From the NCBI RefSeq assembly GCF_020023385.1, contig NZ_JAIQCL010000002.1:248001-312000 (forward strand): DNA of 64,000 bases, in the 5' to 3' direction. The notes beneath the pieces are model-generated. The model was not told the DNA's origin and did no database searches. It was given only the letters and a program-made list of their open reading frames with translations. Positions 44,029-53,213 of the stretch are shown piece after piece; position 1 is the first letter of the stretch; every line of letters starts with the position of its first letter. This DNA comes from Planococcus circulans (GTDB lineage Bacteria > Bacillota > Bacilli > Bacillales_A > Planococcaceae). Both the position numbers and the translations under genes were made by a program.

Positions 44029-45243
44029 ATGAATTTTTCATTCACAGAAGAACAGGAAATGCTGCGCCGCACGACACGAGGGTTCGTCGACAAAGAAATC
44101 ATGCCATACATCGAGGAATGGGACCGCGAAGGCAAATCGGATCCGGCGATTTATGGCAAGCTGGCTGACCTCGGGCTGATGGGTGTCTGCATACCGGAGG
44201 CATACGGCGGCAGCGGCATGGATTATAATTCGCTGGCAATTGTCTGTGAGGAGTTGGAACGGGGCGATACGGCTTTCCGCACCGCCGTTTCTGTCCATAC
44301 TGGCCTCAACAGCCTGACGATTCTCCAATGGGGGACGGAAGAGCAAAAGCAAAAATATTTAGTGCCACAAGCCAAAGGTGAAAAGATCGGCGCTTTCGGA
44401 TTGACGGAACCAAGTGCCGGGTCGGATGTAGCAGCGATGAAGACGACCGCCGTGAAACAAGGCGACCATTATGTATTGAATGGACAGAAGACCTGGATTT
44501 CTCTAAGCGATGTGGCAGACCATTTCCTGGTTTTCGCCTATACGGGCGAGCAGTCGAAAAAGCATGGAGCGATTTCCGCTTTTATCGTGGAGCGTACATG
44601 GCCAGGATTCTCTTCCAAAGCCATCAAAGGCAAGCATGGCATCCGGGCGGGCAACACGGGCGAATTGTTTTTTGAAGACGTCAAGGTTCCGCAAGAGAAT
44701 TTACTGGGCGAAGAAGGCGAAGGCTTTAAGATTGCCATGGCGGCACTGGATAATGGCCGTTTCACGGTGGCAGCGGGTGCAGTCGGTCAAATCATGGCGT
44801 GTCTGGAAGCGAGCGTCAGCTATTGCCATGAACGCCAGACATTCGGTAAGGAAATCGGGCGGCACCAATTGGTCCAGCAGATGATTGCGAAAATGGAAGC
44901 AGGTTTTCAGATGAGCCGTCTGCTTGTCTATCGCGCCGGCGAATTGAAGAACCAAGGGAAACGCAACACCCGGGAAACGTCATTGGCGAAATGGCAGGCC
45001 TGTGATTTTGCCAACCAGGCGGCAGACGATGCGTTCCAAATCCACGGGGCCTATGGCTACTCGGACGAATACCCGGTCAGCCGCTATCTGCGAAATTCAA
45101 AAGCGCCTGTCATTTACGAAGGGACACGTGAAATCCACACGATCATGCAGGCGGAATACGTGCTGGGCTATAAGGAAGACAAAGCCTTGTCGAAAACATT
45201 GCCGGCATGGGAACAGCAAAACGACCCCACAGCCATCCGTTAA
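44029..45243 (+). CDS. Acyl-CoA dehydrogenase
   Basis: FAD-dependent alpha-beta oxidation of an acyl-CoA. The 404 residues contain the N-domain (NFSFTEEQEMLRRTTRGFVD), the FAD-binding signature GLTEPSAGSDVAAM (near 125), WISLSDVADHFLVFA, and the C-domain QIHGAYGYSDEYPVSRYLR followed by VIYEGTREIHTIM with the catalytic Glu in YEGT (short-chain/butyryl type position). The gene pairs with the CoA-transferase; together they would activate and oxidise one carboxylic acid, possibly the product of the M20 amidohydrolase. Substrate unknown. AAAGGGGAAA before ATG 44029. Confidence 0.9.
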   Translation: MNFSFTEEQEMLRRTTRGFVDKEIMPYIEEWDREGKSDPAIYGKLADLGLMGVCIPEAYGGSGMDYNSLAIVCEELERGDTAFRTAVSVHTGLNSLTILQWGTEEQKQKYLVPQAKGEKIGAFGLTEPSAGSDVAAMKTTAVKQGDHYVLNGQKTWISLSDVADHFLVFAYTGEQSKKHGAISAFIVERTWPGFSSKAIKGKHGIRAGNTGELFFEDVKVPQENLLGEEGEGFKIAMAALDNGRFTVAAGAVGQIMACLEASVSYCHERQTFGKEIGRHQLVQQMIAKMEAGFQMSRLLVYRAGELKNQGKRNTRETSLAKWQACDFANQAADDAFQIHGAYGYSDEYPVSRYLRNSKAPVIYEGTREIHTIMQAEYVLGYKEDKALSKTLPAWEQQNDPTAIR

Positions 45244-45267
45244 GAAATAGAATGCAGAAGAAATGAC

Positions 45268-45328
45268 AGCCGAAAGTACCCCGATGAACTGAAGCTAGGT
45301 TCAGGAGGTGCTGATCGGCTTTTTTTGA
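45268..45328 (+). terminator. Long imperfect terminator after acyl-CoA dehydrogenase gene
   Basis: AGCCGA with TCGGCT at the base, then GTACC with GGTGC, then TGAAC with GTTCA at the tip, followed by TTTTTTT. Confidence 0.75.
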
Positions 45329-45537
45329 TTTCAGTTGATTGAATTTTCCCCCTATAAAGATCACCTGGACGCGGCAATACGATATACTGATAGGGAGAAT
45401 TCTTTTCATCTTGTACATGCATCAGCAAATGGATCGCGCTGTTGGCAGGCTTAATCTTTACAGGTAGAGGGTAATCTTTCAAGTAAGAAAGAGACTGCTC
45501 GGCAGTCCCAAAAAACCATACAAAGAGGAGAATGATG

Positions 45538-46254
45538 ATGGAAATTCTAAGACGGTTCAAAGACATTATGACAAGCAATATCAACGCGCTATTGGATAAG
45601 GCAGAGGATCCGGAAAAGATGATCGATCAGTATTTGCGTGATTTGAACAGCGATCTTGGAAAAGTGAAATCAGAGACGGCAGCAATCATGGCGGCTGAAA
45701 AGCGCGAACGGCGTGAACTTGAAGAGCTGGAAAAAGAAATTGGCGACATGCAGCGCTATGCCGTAAAAGCATTGGAAGCCGGCAACGAAGACGACGCGCG
45801 GAAATTCCTGCAGCGCAAGGCAGAGCTTTCCGAAAAAGTGACAGACAAACAGACGGCTGTTGAGCTTGCAGCCGCCAATACGCAGCAGATGCGCCAAATG
45901 CATGACAAGCTGGAATCGGATATCGGCGAACTGGAGTCCCGCCGCTCTGAACTGAAAGGAAAGGCATCGGTCGCGAAGACGCAAAAACGCATGAACGATT
46001 TTGCTTCTTCCGTGGACGGAGCAGGCGAACGGATTTCCGCCTTCGACAAGATGGAACAGAAAATCAACCAGGAGCTTGACGAGGCCATCGCCATGTCGGA
46101 ATTGAACAAAGGTTCGGGTACTGACATCAAGGATCTTGCTTCGAAATACGACAGCGATACTTCGGTTGATGACGAACTGGAATCATTGAAAGCCGGCATC
46201 AATGTGGACGATGAACTGGAAGCGTTGAAGAGCCAGTTGGGCAAAAATGAATGA
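45538..46254 (+). CDS. pspA: PspA/IM30 family membrane-stress protein
   Basis: Peripheral membrane protein that forms scaffolds on damaged or stressed membranes (ESCRT-III-like fold). 238 residues, nearly all helix: N-terminal amphipathic helix EILRRFKDIMTSNINALLDK, then AEDPEKMIDQYLRDLNSDLG, and a coiled-coil hairpin with VEL-AAANTQQMRQMHDKLE; C-terminal acidic tail SVDDELESLKAG repeated as NVDDELEALKSQ. Three ATGs lie in tandem; 45538 gives 7 bp spacing from AGAGGAG. It opens the operon pspA-ydjG-ydjH-ydjI, which in Bacillus subtilis is under SigW and answers envelope stress; no convincing SigW promoter was found here. Confidence 0.92.
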   Translation: MEILRRFKDIMTSNINALLDKAEDPEKMIDQYLRDLNSDLGKVKSETAAIMAAEKRERRELEELEKEIGDMQRYAVKALEAGNEDDARKFLQRKAELSEKVTDKQTAVELAAANTQQMRQMHDKLESDIGELESRRSELKGKASVAKTQKRMNDFASSVDGAGERISAFDKMEQKINQELDEAIAMSELNKGSGTDIKDLASKYDSDTSVDDELESLKAGINVDDELEALKSQLGKNE

Positions 46255-46302
46255 TGGCTGCTGTACGGACAGTTTCCTTTAAGCTGAAAGGAGGCGGACA
46301 GA

Positions 46303-47331
46303 ATGGTCATTCAGTATAAATGTCCGAACTGCGGCTCGGATATGGCGTTCGACAGCGAATCGGGCCACCTGTCGTGCCCGAGCTGCGGCCGGCAGGATGA
46401 CATCGAGACATTTCCGGAAACCAACATCCTGCGGAAATTCGATCCGGAGGAAGCGAAGGAATATCACTGCGAAAACTGCGGAGCGGTCATCCTGACTGAA
46501 GCGGAAACCACCGCGACCCATTGCAGCTTCTGCGGGGCGCCGGTGCTGTTGGCAGACCGGTTGACGGGTGACTTGGCCCCTGCCAAAGTGATCCCTTTCA
46601 CCATCAGCAAAGACGAGGCTGTCGCCGCTTTCCGAAAATGGACGAAGAACGGGCGATTGACGCCGCCAGGCTTTGCGAGCGGCGACCGGATCAAAAAGAT
46701 GACGGGCATGTATGTGCCGTTTTGGCTGTACGATATCGATGGCAAAGCGGACGTAGCGGCACTGGCGACCAGAGTCCGCAATTATACGCGGGGCGATACC
46801 ATCTATACGGAGACGGATTTCTATGATGTCCGCCGGGAAATGGACCTCAGCTACCTCAAAGTGCCTGCGGATGCGTCGGAGAAAATGGACGATGAATTGA
46901 TGGACAAACTGGAGCCGTATGATTACGGGGAACTTAAGGATTTCAGAATGCCCTACCTGGCAGGGTACCTGGCCGAGAAGTACGATTACGATGATGAAGC
47001 GCTGTTTTCACGGGTCGAATCGAAGATTATTCCTTATATCGACTCGTACATAAGCAGCACCATTGCCGGCTATTCAACCGTCAGCTATACCAATAAACAA
47101 ATTCAGGCACATAAAAAGAATGTCTACTATACATTGTTTCCGGTATGGATGGTTTATTATGATTTTGAAAATAAGGAACATACGTTTGCGATGAACGGCC
47201 AAACCGGTAAAGTGGTCGGCAAGCCGCCGATCAGTGCGTTCAAAGTCGCTGCCTGGTTCACCGGCATTGCAGCTTCCGCTTTCGCCGTCTTGAAAGTGAT
47301 TTCATTCGCTGTGGGAGGTGTTCTTTGGTGA
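46303..47331 (+). CDS. ydjG: YdjG-like double zinc-ribbon protein with C-terminal membrane anchor
   Basis: 342 residues: first zinc ribbon CPNCGSDM...CPSCGRQD (about 6-30), second ribbon CENCGAVI...CSFCGAPV (about 60-85), a long middle domain with MTGMYVPFWLYDID, and a hydrophobic C-terminal segment (about 308-338). Homologue of YdjG of Bacillus subtilis, which with YdjH recruits or interacts with PspA and YdjI at the membrane. Ribosome site AAAGGAGGCGG before ATG 46303; its end overlaps the ydjH start by 4 bp. Confidence 0.88.
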   Translation: MVIQYKCPNCGSDMAFDSESGHLSCPSCGRQDDIETFPETNILRKFDPEEAKEYHCENCGAVILTEAETTATHCSFCGAPVLLADRLTGDLAPAKVIPFTISKDEAVAAFRKWTKNGRLTPPGFASGDRIKKMTGMYVPFWLYDIDGKADVAALATRVRNYTRGDTIYTETDFYDVRREMDLSYLKVPADASEKMDDELMDKLEPYDYGELKDFRMPYLAGYLAEKYDYDDEALFSRVESKIIPYIDSYISSTIAGYSTVSYTNKQIQAHKKNVYYTLFPVWMVYYDFENKEHTFAMNGQTGKVVGKPPISAFKVAAWFTGIAASAFAVLKVISFAVGGVLW

Positions 47332-48104
47332 GGGATTTTCAATCCAAATGGCTGATGACTCTGTATTTCCTGCTGATTTTCATAGGCATCGGCGGAGTGT
47401 CGGCGTCTGCTGCAGTGGATCAGCGTGTATACGATAACGCCAATCTGTTGAGTGACTCGGAGATCGCGGAATTGGAAGCTGTCGCAGCGGAACATAGCGG
47501 CAGGCATGGAACGGATTTCCTGTTCCTGACCTCTGAAGACCCGGAAGCGTTTGATGTCGTAGATTATATGGGTGATTTCTTTGACGCATGGGCTGCAGAA
47601 AACGGCCAGGAAAATGCTGTACTGCTGACGATGAATATTGCGACACGCGATGTGTATCTGGCTGGTTTTGGAACAGCTGAAACGACGCTGGACAACCAGC
47701 GCGTCAACCTGGTGCTGGACCGGATCCTTCCGGAAATGCAAAGAGGTGACTATGCAGGTGCATTCCGTGAAACGGTGACGACTGCGAGCCGTTACATGGA
47801 ATTCCGCCCCGGCGTCAATCCGGAAAGCATCTTCTTTAAAAACTGGTTCCAGCTGGCTGTTGCGCTGTTGCTAGGCGGTGGCATCGTCGGTTTCATGGTC
47901 TACAATTCGGGTGGACGTGTGACGACGACGGCAAGCACCTATTTTGATGGGGACAATTCACGGGTGACCGGCAAGCTCGACCAGTTCCGCAACAAGACCA
48001 TCTCACGCCGCAAAGTTCCGAAGAAAAGTGGCGGGGGCGGCGGCTTTGGCGGCGGAAGTACAGGGGGCGGACGCTCCTTCAGTGGAGGCGGACGTAAGTT
48101 TTAA
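47328..48104 (+). CDS. ydjH: YdjH-like TPM-domain membrane protein
   Basis: 258 residues: signal peptide (about 8-30, ending VSASAAV), a TPM domain exposed outside (about 32-150, VYDNANLLSDSEIAELEAVA, ENAVLLTMNIATRDVYLAGF), one membrane helix (about 172-190), a basic cytoplasmic stretch and a C-terminal Gly/Ser-rich tail (GGGGGFGGGSTGGGRSFSGG). GTG 47328 overlaps the ydjG stop; TTG 47325 is an alternative start behind GGGAGGTG. Third gene of the pspA operon. Confidence 0.88.
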   Translation: MRDFQSKWLMTLYFLLIFIGIGGVSASAAVDQRVYDNANLLSDSEIAELEAVAAEHSGRHGTDFLFLTSEDPEAFDVVDYMGDFFDAWAAENGQENAVLLTMNIATRDVYLAGFGTAETTLDNQRVNLVLDRILPEMQRGDYAGAFRETVTTASRYMEFRPGVNPESIFFKNWFQLAVALLLGGGIVGFMVYNSGGRVTTTASTYFDGDNSRVTGKLDQFRNKTISRRKVPKKSGGGGGFGGGSTGGGRSFSGGGRKF

Positions 48105-48136
48105 AGCGGATCGAACCAGAGGAGGAGATGAACAGA

Positions 48137-49135
48137 ATGGGTTTTTTCAGCAATCAATTTTCAGATGTAGTGGAATGGGAAGAATTCAGGGACGATATGA
48201 TTTTCTGGAAATGGAACAATAACGAAGTCAAAAAAGGCAGCCGGCTCATTATTCGGCCTGGGCAGGATGCTATTTTCCTCAATAACGGCAAAATCGAAGG
48301 AATCTTCGAAGACGAAGGCGAGTACGATATCGAATCGGAAATCGTGCCATTTCTATCGACTTTAAAAGGTTTCCGTTTCGGTTTCAACAGCGGCATGCGT
48401 GTCGAAGTGCTGTTCGTGAACACCAAGGAGTTCACGGTCAAATGGGGGACGCAAAACCCGATCAATATCCCGGCGCCTCAGCTGCCCGGCGGCATGCCAA
48501 TCCGGGCGAACGGTACCTTTCAGTTCAAGGTCAGCGATTATGTGGGTTTGATCGATAAGATTGCAGGTGTCCGCAACAGCTATCTGGTGGACGATGTGAA
48601 AATCCGTATCACGGCAATCCTGGATCAGCTCTTGATGAGATGGATTACAAAAGAGGGCAAGGACATGTTCAATCTGCAGGCCAATGCGCATGAAATCGGC
48701 AAGGGCATCCAGGACGACCTGAATATGCAGCTGATGGACGACGGCATGAAAGTCACCGGCTTCCAGGTCATGAGCTTCAATTATCCGAAGGAAATCCAGG
48801 ACATGATCAACAAAAGCGCGTCACACGGCATGGTCGGCGACGTGGGCAAATACCAGCAGATCTCAGTGGCCGATGCCATGGGCAAATCATCGGGATCCAA
48901 CGCGGCATCGGACATGGCCGGCATGATGATGGGCATGAACATCGCCAAAGAAATGATGGACGGCCAAAAAGAGTCGGATTCCAGCAAGCAGCAGAACACT
49001 GCTGATGCTGGCTCGAGCGATTCGGCCGCACAGCCAGAAACAAGCGGGCAAGCGGCACCGAAGTTCTGTCCGAACTGCGGCCAGAAAAATGAAGGCTCCA
49101 AATTCTGCCCGAATTGCGGGCAGGAGCTGGGATAA
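48137..49135 (+). CDS. ydjI: YdjI-like SPFH/virion-core-type protein with C-terminal zinc ribbons
   Basis: 332 residues starting MGFFSNQFSDVVEWEEFRDD like Bacillus YdjI. SPFH-like domain about 25-235 (KGSRLIIRPGQDAIFLNNGK, DEGEYDIESEIVPFLSTLKG), a Met-rich linker (MAGMMMGMNIAKEMM), and two short ribbons at the end with CPNCGQ repeated (near 305 and 320). In Bacillus subtilis YdjI forms membrane foci with PspA. ATG 48137 is 10 bp after AGAGGAGGAG; an ATG at 48128 is too close. Last gene of the operon, then a strong terminator. Confidence 0.9.
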   Translation: MGFFSNQFSDVVEWEEFRDDMIFWKWNNNEVKKGSRLIIRPGQDAIFLNNGKIEGIFEDEGEYDIESEIVPFLSTLKGFRFGFNSGMRVEVLFVNTKEFTVKWGTQNPINIPAPQLPGGMPIRANGTFQFKVSDYVGLIDKIAGVRNSYLVDDVKIRITAILDQLLMRWITKEGKDMFNLQANAHEIGKGIQDDLNMQLMDDGMKVTGFQVMSFNYPKEIQDMINKSASHGMVGDVGKYQQISVADAMGKSSGSNAASDMAGMMMGMNIAKEMMDGQKESDSSKQQNTADAGSSDSAAQPETSGQAAPKFCPNCGQKNEGSKFCPNCGQELG

Positions 49136-49148
49136 TGCATGAAAGCTG

Positions 49149-49188
49149 AAAACCGCTGCCAGGATGAAAATCCGGGCAGCGGTTTTTT
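49149..49188 (+). terminator. Terminator of the pspA operon
   Basis: AAAACCGCTGCC pairs with GGGCAGCGGTTTT around a 12-base loop and is followed by TT. Confidence 0.9.
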
Positions 49189-49340
49189 GCTTTCAAGATA
49201 GGTTCTTTGTTAAATATATATTCAAGGGATGCGGTTCCTAGTAGAATAACAGAAGAGTTCAGCTCAGCTTTATGTTCGGAGAAGGTTTACCATCCGGAAA
49301 AAACCGCGGGCAAGCAATAATAGGAACGGAGCGGCAGTCC

Positions 49341-50951
49341 ATGAATTCACCACGCTTTAAACTGAGTACCATCATCATCTTCTTTATTTGTCTTGTGGTA
49401 CTGATTTCACTGTCGATTACGATCCTTCTCATCACCGACACGACAAGTGAAAATATAGAAAATCAACTGGAAGAAAAAGCTGTCAATATTTCGCGGACGG
49501 TCTCAGAATCGCAGGTCGTGCATGAGGGTCTGCAATCCGTTGAACTGGAAGCCGGGATTCAGGAATATACAGTCACCATACAGGAGGCGACGGATGTTCT
49601 GTTTATCGTCGTTATGGATATGGAAGGATTGCGTAAATCACATCCGGTGCCTGAACTGATCGGAAAACCATTTATCGGTGGGGATGAAGAGCGCGTGCTG
49701 ATAGGAGAAGAATATACATCCCGTTCAGAAGGAACACTCGGGAAATCCCTGCGTTCATTTACGCCAATCATGGACAACGAGGAAAATCAAATCGGTGCGG
49801 TGGCTGTCGGAATTTCACTGGATAAAGTCGAGTCAGCCATTCAACAGAGCCAATTCAAAATTTTGACGGGTTCCGCTATCGGGCTATTGGTCGGCATCAT
49901 CGGTGCCTTTTGGCTGGCCTGGTATATTAAAAAAAGCTTGTTTGGTTTGGAACCTTACGCAATCGCGCGTATTCATGAAGAGCGGAATCAAATGCTCCAA
50001 TCTGTCCATGAAGGAATTATTGCGGTTGATGCGGATTCAAAGATTGTTTTGGTCAATAAATCGGCAAGGCAAATTTTTCACAAAGCCGGCTTAACGGATG
50101 AGGAACCGGTCGGCATGGACATCAATGAGTTTCTGCCAGGCGCAATGCTGCAACGGATGCTGGATGATCGCAAGCCTGATTTGGATGAAGAGCAGAATTT
50201 CAATGGGATTTCTGTGATTTCAAACCGGGCGCCTCTCATGGTCAATGATCAAGTGATTGGAGCAATCGCGACGTTTCGGGACAAAACAGAAGTGAATCTA
50301 TTGGCTGAACAGCTGACAGGCGTCCAGCTCTATGCAGATTCGCTTCGGGCACAATCCCATGAATTCATGAATCAGCTGCATGTACTGCTTGGTATGATCA
50401 AGCTTGAAGAATATGGACAAGTAAAAGAGTTCATTGCCAAACTGGCGGATCACCAGGTTCACGAAGTCGGTGCTGTCACACAGCATATCAAAGACCCTGT
50501 TCTTTCAGGATTTCTGATCGGGAAAATCAGTTATGCGAGAGAAGCACATGTCGAACTCCTGATACGGTGCGAAACAGAAATTCCACAGCCAAAGGACCCG
50601 GCCATCACCCATGAGCTCATCACCATTCTTGGAAATGTCATTGATAACGCGATTGACAGTGTTCTGGACAGTGAACAGCAACTCATAACCGTGGAGTTCT
50701 CTTACGTCGACGATTTGCTGGAGATGACTATAACAGATTCAGGTCTTGGCATTCCTTCAGATATGCAGGAGACTATTTTTACGAAAGGCATCTCTTCTAA
50801 AGAAGGGAAGAATCGCGGATTTGGCCTTTATCTGACGAAAAATAGTGTGGAAAAACTGGAAGGTTCGATAGAGCTTCTGCCAGAGCAGGACCTTACTGTA
50901 TTTTCTATCATTGTTCCATACGAAGCAGCAGGAGGTGAAAGCATTGATTAA
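49341..50951 (+). CDS. CitA/DcuS-family sensor histidine kinase, MaeK-like
   Basis: Sensor for C4-dicarboxylates or citrate. The 536 residues: TM1 (about 10-32), extracytoplasmic PAS-like (Cache) domain of about 140 residues (VLFIVVMDMEGLRKSHP, RSFTPIMDNEENQIGAVAVG), TM2 (about 175-197), cytoplasmic PAS (GIIAVDADSKIVLVN), then a Spo0B-type kinase core with His in LRAQSHEFMNQLHVLLGMIK, and HATPase motifs GNVIDNAIDS, DSGLGIP and GFGLYL. ATG 49341 has GGAGCGG upstream. Its stop overlaps the response-regulator start, and a 2-hydroxycarboxylate transporter follows, as in maeK-maeR-maeN. Confidence 0.88.
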   Translation: MNSPRFKLSTIIIFFICLVVLISLSITILLITDTTSENIENQLEEKAVNISRTVSESQVVHEGLQSVELEAGIQEYTVTIQEATDVLFIVVMDMEGLRKSHPVPELIGKPFIGGDEERVLIGEEYTSRSEGTLGKSLRSFTPIMDNEENQIGAVAVGISLDKVESAIQQSQFKILTGSAIGLLVGIIGAFWLAWYIKKSLFGLEPYAIARIHEERNQMLQSVHEGIIAVDADSKIVLVNKSARQIFHKAGLTDEEPVGMDINEFLPGAMLQRMLDDRKPDLDEEQNFNGISVISNRAPLMVNDQVIGAIATFRDKTEVNLLAEQLTGVQLYADSLRAQSHEFMNQLHVLLGMIKLEEYGQVKEFIAKLADHQVHEVGAVTQHIKDPVLSGFLIGKISYAREAHVELLIRCETEIPQPKDPAITHELITILGNVIDNAIDSVLDSEQQLITVEFSYVDDLLEMTITDSGLGIPSDMQETIFTKGISSKEGKNRGFGLYLTKNSVEKLEGSIELLPEQDLTVFSIIVPYEAAGGESID

Positions 50952-51660
50952 AGTGATGATCATAGAAGACGATCCCATGGTAGCCGTTTTGAACCGCCAA
51001 TACGTTGAACGGGTGGAGGGATTTACGGTGATCGGCCATGCGGCTGATACAGCTGAAGCGCACGCGCTTCTGGCTAAGGAAGAAGTGGATTTACTGTTGC
51101 TTGATATCCACATGCCTGGGATGAACGGCCTAGACTTTTTGCGGCAGCTTCGTGAAGAAAAAAAAGATCTGGACGTCATCCTGATTACAGCGGCATCTAA
51201 AATCAGTCAGATTCAGCAGGCATTGAGGCTGGGTGCCGTGGATTACTTAATCAAACCCTTTGAGTTCAGCCGATTCCAGGAAGCTTTGCTGCAATACCAA
51301 AACCATTATTATGGGATCGGTGACCGGAATAAGGTGGATCAGCAGGAGCTTGACCGGATGTTCCGAAAGAAGAGGGAAACGGTCCAAGAGACTTCGAGCT
51401 TTGGAACAGTGCCGAAAGGTCTGACGAAAACGACATTGAAAAAAATTATAGAAGTAATTATGCAGATAAAGGCAGATTCTTTTTCCACGGAGGACATTGC
51501 AGAAATCAGCCGGATTTCAAGAGTATCGGTGAGAAAGTATTTGAAGTTCCTGACGGAAATCGGTTACCTCGAAGAAAATCTCGTTTATGGTATCGGCCGG
51601 CCGATCTACCGTTACCTGATAAAAAATTCAAATCAACATCTCATTAAACCTTATGTGTAA
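50944..51660 (+). CDS. CitB/DcuR-family response regulator, MaeR-like
   Basis: 238 residues: receiver domain (1-120) with MIIEDDPMVAVLN, phosphoacceptor Asp in LLLLDIHMPGMNG, LITAASK and YLIKPFEFSRF; C-terminal HTH (about 165-225, FSTEDIAEISRISRVSVRKY). The start is TTG 50944, 7 bp after GGAGGTG and overlapping the kinase stop. Family members activate genes for dicarboxylate or citrate uptake, and the transporter gene follows after a terminator and a promoter region. Confidence 0.9.
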   Translation: MIKVMIIEDDPMVAVLNRQYVERVEGFTVIGHAADTAEAHALLAKEEVDLLLLDIHMPGMNGLDFLRQLREEKKDLDVILITAASKISQIQQALRLGAVDYLIKPFEFSRFQEALLQYQNHYYGIGDRNKVDQQELDRMFRKKRETVQETSSFGTVPKGLTKTTLKKIIEVIMQIKADSFSTEDIAEISRISRVSVRKYLKFLTEIGYLEENLVYGIGRPIYRYLIKNSNQHLIKPYV

Positions 51661-51687
51661 AAGCAGCCAATCCGGCTGCTTTTTTTA
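51660..51687 (+). terminator. Terminator after the response regulator gene
   Basis: AAAGCAGCC pairs with GGCTGCTTT around AATCC, followed by TTTT. Confidence 0.9.
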
Positions 51688-51759
51688 ATTACAATAAATC
51701 CAATACTTTCATAAGGTGTTCGTTTTCTGACAATTTAACTATGATGAGTATTAGTTGAT

Positions 51760-51773
51760 TGAAAGCGCTTTCC
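51760..51773 (+). promoter_or_regulatory. cre-like box before the 2-hydroxycarboxylate transporter gene
   Basis: TGAAAGCGCTTTCC holds the perfect palindrome GAAAGCGCTTTC and fits the cre consensus at 13 of 14 positions. It lies about 40 bp before the start, so CcpA repression is likely. Confidence 0.7.
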
Positions 51774-51811
51774 TTCATTTGGTTATCAATCATGATGAAA
51801 TAGAAAACGGG

Positions 51812-53137
51812 ATGGAGCTGACGAAAGTGGAAGAAACAAAACGAAAAGTGCCGGCAGAAGTGCCGATGAGAAAAAATTTAGGGACATTCTCTATTTTCAA
51901 TATCCCGATTCTATGGTTTGGCTTCTTTGCGGCAATCGCCATTTATGCAATGTATACAGATAATCTGCCGGCAGGTATGATCGGGGCGCTGTTGATCATT
52001 ATGGTCCTGGGCGAATTGCTTGGATGGATAGGGGACCATACCCCGATTATCCGCACATTCCTAGGCGGTGGTGCAATTGTGGCCATCTTTGGTTCTGCCT
52101 ATATGGTCTACAGTGGCTTGATGCCTGAAACGACCTCCACCCTCATCTCGGAATTCATGAGAGATGGGGACTTCCTGAACTTCTATATTGCGGCGTTAAT
52201 CACCGGTAGTATCTTAGGGATGGAGTCGAAAGTGTTGGTGAAAGCTGGTGTCCGTTATGCCTTGCCATTGCTTGCAGCAGTTACAGGAGCGGTGTTGCTG
52301 GCCGCTTTGGTCGGCATGGTGATTGGATTCAGCATTCAGGATGCGGTCCTGGTCATTGCAATGCCGATTATGGGCGGAGGTATGGGAGCTGGTGCAGTGC
52401 CCATGTCCCAGGTCTATTCCGAAATGCTCGGTAATGAGCCCGGTTATTATTTATCGATTCTAGTGCCTGCACTGGCGCTGGGCAATGTGTTTGCCATTAT
52501 CCTTGCCAGTGTATTGAACATTGTCGGAAAAAAGTATCCGAGTTTGACAGGCAACGGCCAATTGATCAAAGGTTTTCATTATGAGAAAAAAGAAGCGCCG
52601 GAATACAGTTTGGCTAAAATGGGCATTGGTGTTCTGGCTGCCGTATCGTTTTATCTATTAGGAAATCTATTAGGAGATTTGATACCGCTTCATCCTTATG
52701 CACTCATGATCATTTTGGTGGCAGGCTTCAAAGTGGCGAATGTCTTGCCGGAAATTATTGTCGAAGGCGCAAGCCAGTGGTATGAATTTGTCGCAAGAAA
52801 CTGGACCAATGCGCTCTTGATCGGAATCGGTGTCGCTTACACAGATTTGGCTGCTGTATTGAATGCATTAAGTATTGAATATGTGCTGATTGTTCTTGCG
52901 GTGGTTCTGGGAGCGGTCATCGGTTCAGGCATCGTCGGGAAGTTCATGGGCTTCTATCCGATCGAAGCGGCCATTACAGCCGGACTTTGCATGGCGAACA
53001 TGGGTGGAACAGGCGACGTAGCTGTATTATCTGCAGCACGGAGAATGGAATTGATGCCATTTGCGCAGATTTCCTCTCGTCTCGGCGGTGCGCTGATTTT
53101 GTTGCTGGCCAGTATATTCATTCCGTTTTTCATCTAG
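51812..53137 (+). CDS. 2-hydroxycarboxylate transporter family protein (Na+-coupled malate/citrate symporter, MaeN/CimH-like)
   Basis: Integral membrane symporter. About 441 residues with eleven predicted membrane helices, the first at about 35-55 after a charged N-terminus. The two family GGxG motifs are seen in swapped halves: MGGGMGAGAVPMSQVY (near 195) and MANMGGTGDVAVLSAARRME (near 395), each part of a re-entrant loop. RRMELMPFAQISSRLGGALI at the end carries the conserved Arg of the substrate site. ATG 51812 is taken as start; GTG 51827 behind GGAG is an alternative. Regulated probably by the two-component pair just upstream and by CcpA. Confidence 0.88.
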   Translation: MELTKVEETKRKVPAEVPMRKNLGTFSIFNIPILWFGFFAAIAIYAMYTDNLPAGMIGALLIIMVLGELLGWIGDHTPIIRTFLGGGAIVAIFGSAYMVYSGLMPETTSTLISEFMRDGDFLNFYIAALITGSILGMESKVLVKAGVRYALPLLAAVTGAVLLAALVGMVIGFSIQDAVLVIAMPIMGGGMGAGAVPMSQVYSEMLGNEPGYYLSILVPALALGNVFAIILASVLNIVGKKYPSLTGNGQLIKGFHYEKKEAPEYSLAKMGIGVLAAVSFYLLGNLLGDLIPLHPYALMIILVAGFKVANVLPEIIVEGASQWYEFVARNWTNALLIGIGVAYTDLAAVLNALSIEYVLIVLAVVLGAVIGSGIVGKFMGFYPIEAAITAGLCMANMGGTGDVAVLSAARRMELMPFAQISSRLGGALILLLASIFIPFFI

Positions 53138-53143
53138 TAAGCA

Positions 53144-53185
53144 AAAAAATCCACTCGCAAAATCTTATGCGAGTGGATTTTTTTA
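53144..53185. terminator. Bidirectional terminator
   Basis: AAAAATCCACTCGCA pairs with TGCGAGTGGATTTTT around an 8-base loop, with A and T runs on both sides; serves the transporter gene and the converging DUF2975 gene. Confidence 0.9.
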
Positions 53186-53213
53186 TTTCATTAGTCTACG
53201 GCGGCTAGCTATT

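Noticed and set aside
45240-45584. Minus-strand open frame across the gap before pspA, with an apparent signal peptide
   Set aside because: The hydrophobic part comes from the complement of the pspA ribosome site and start; there is no ribosome site, and the frame runs through the terminator of the preceding operon.
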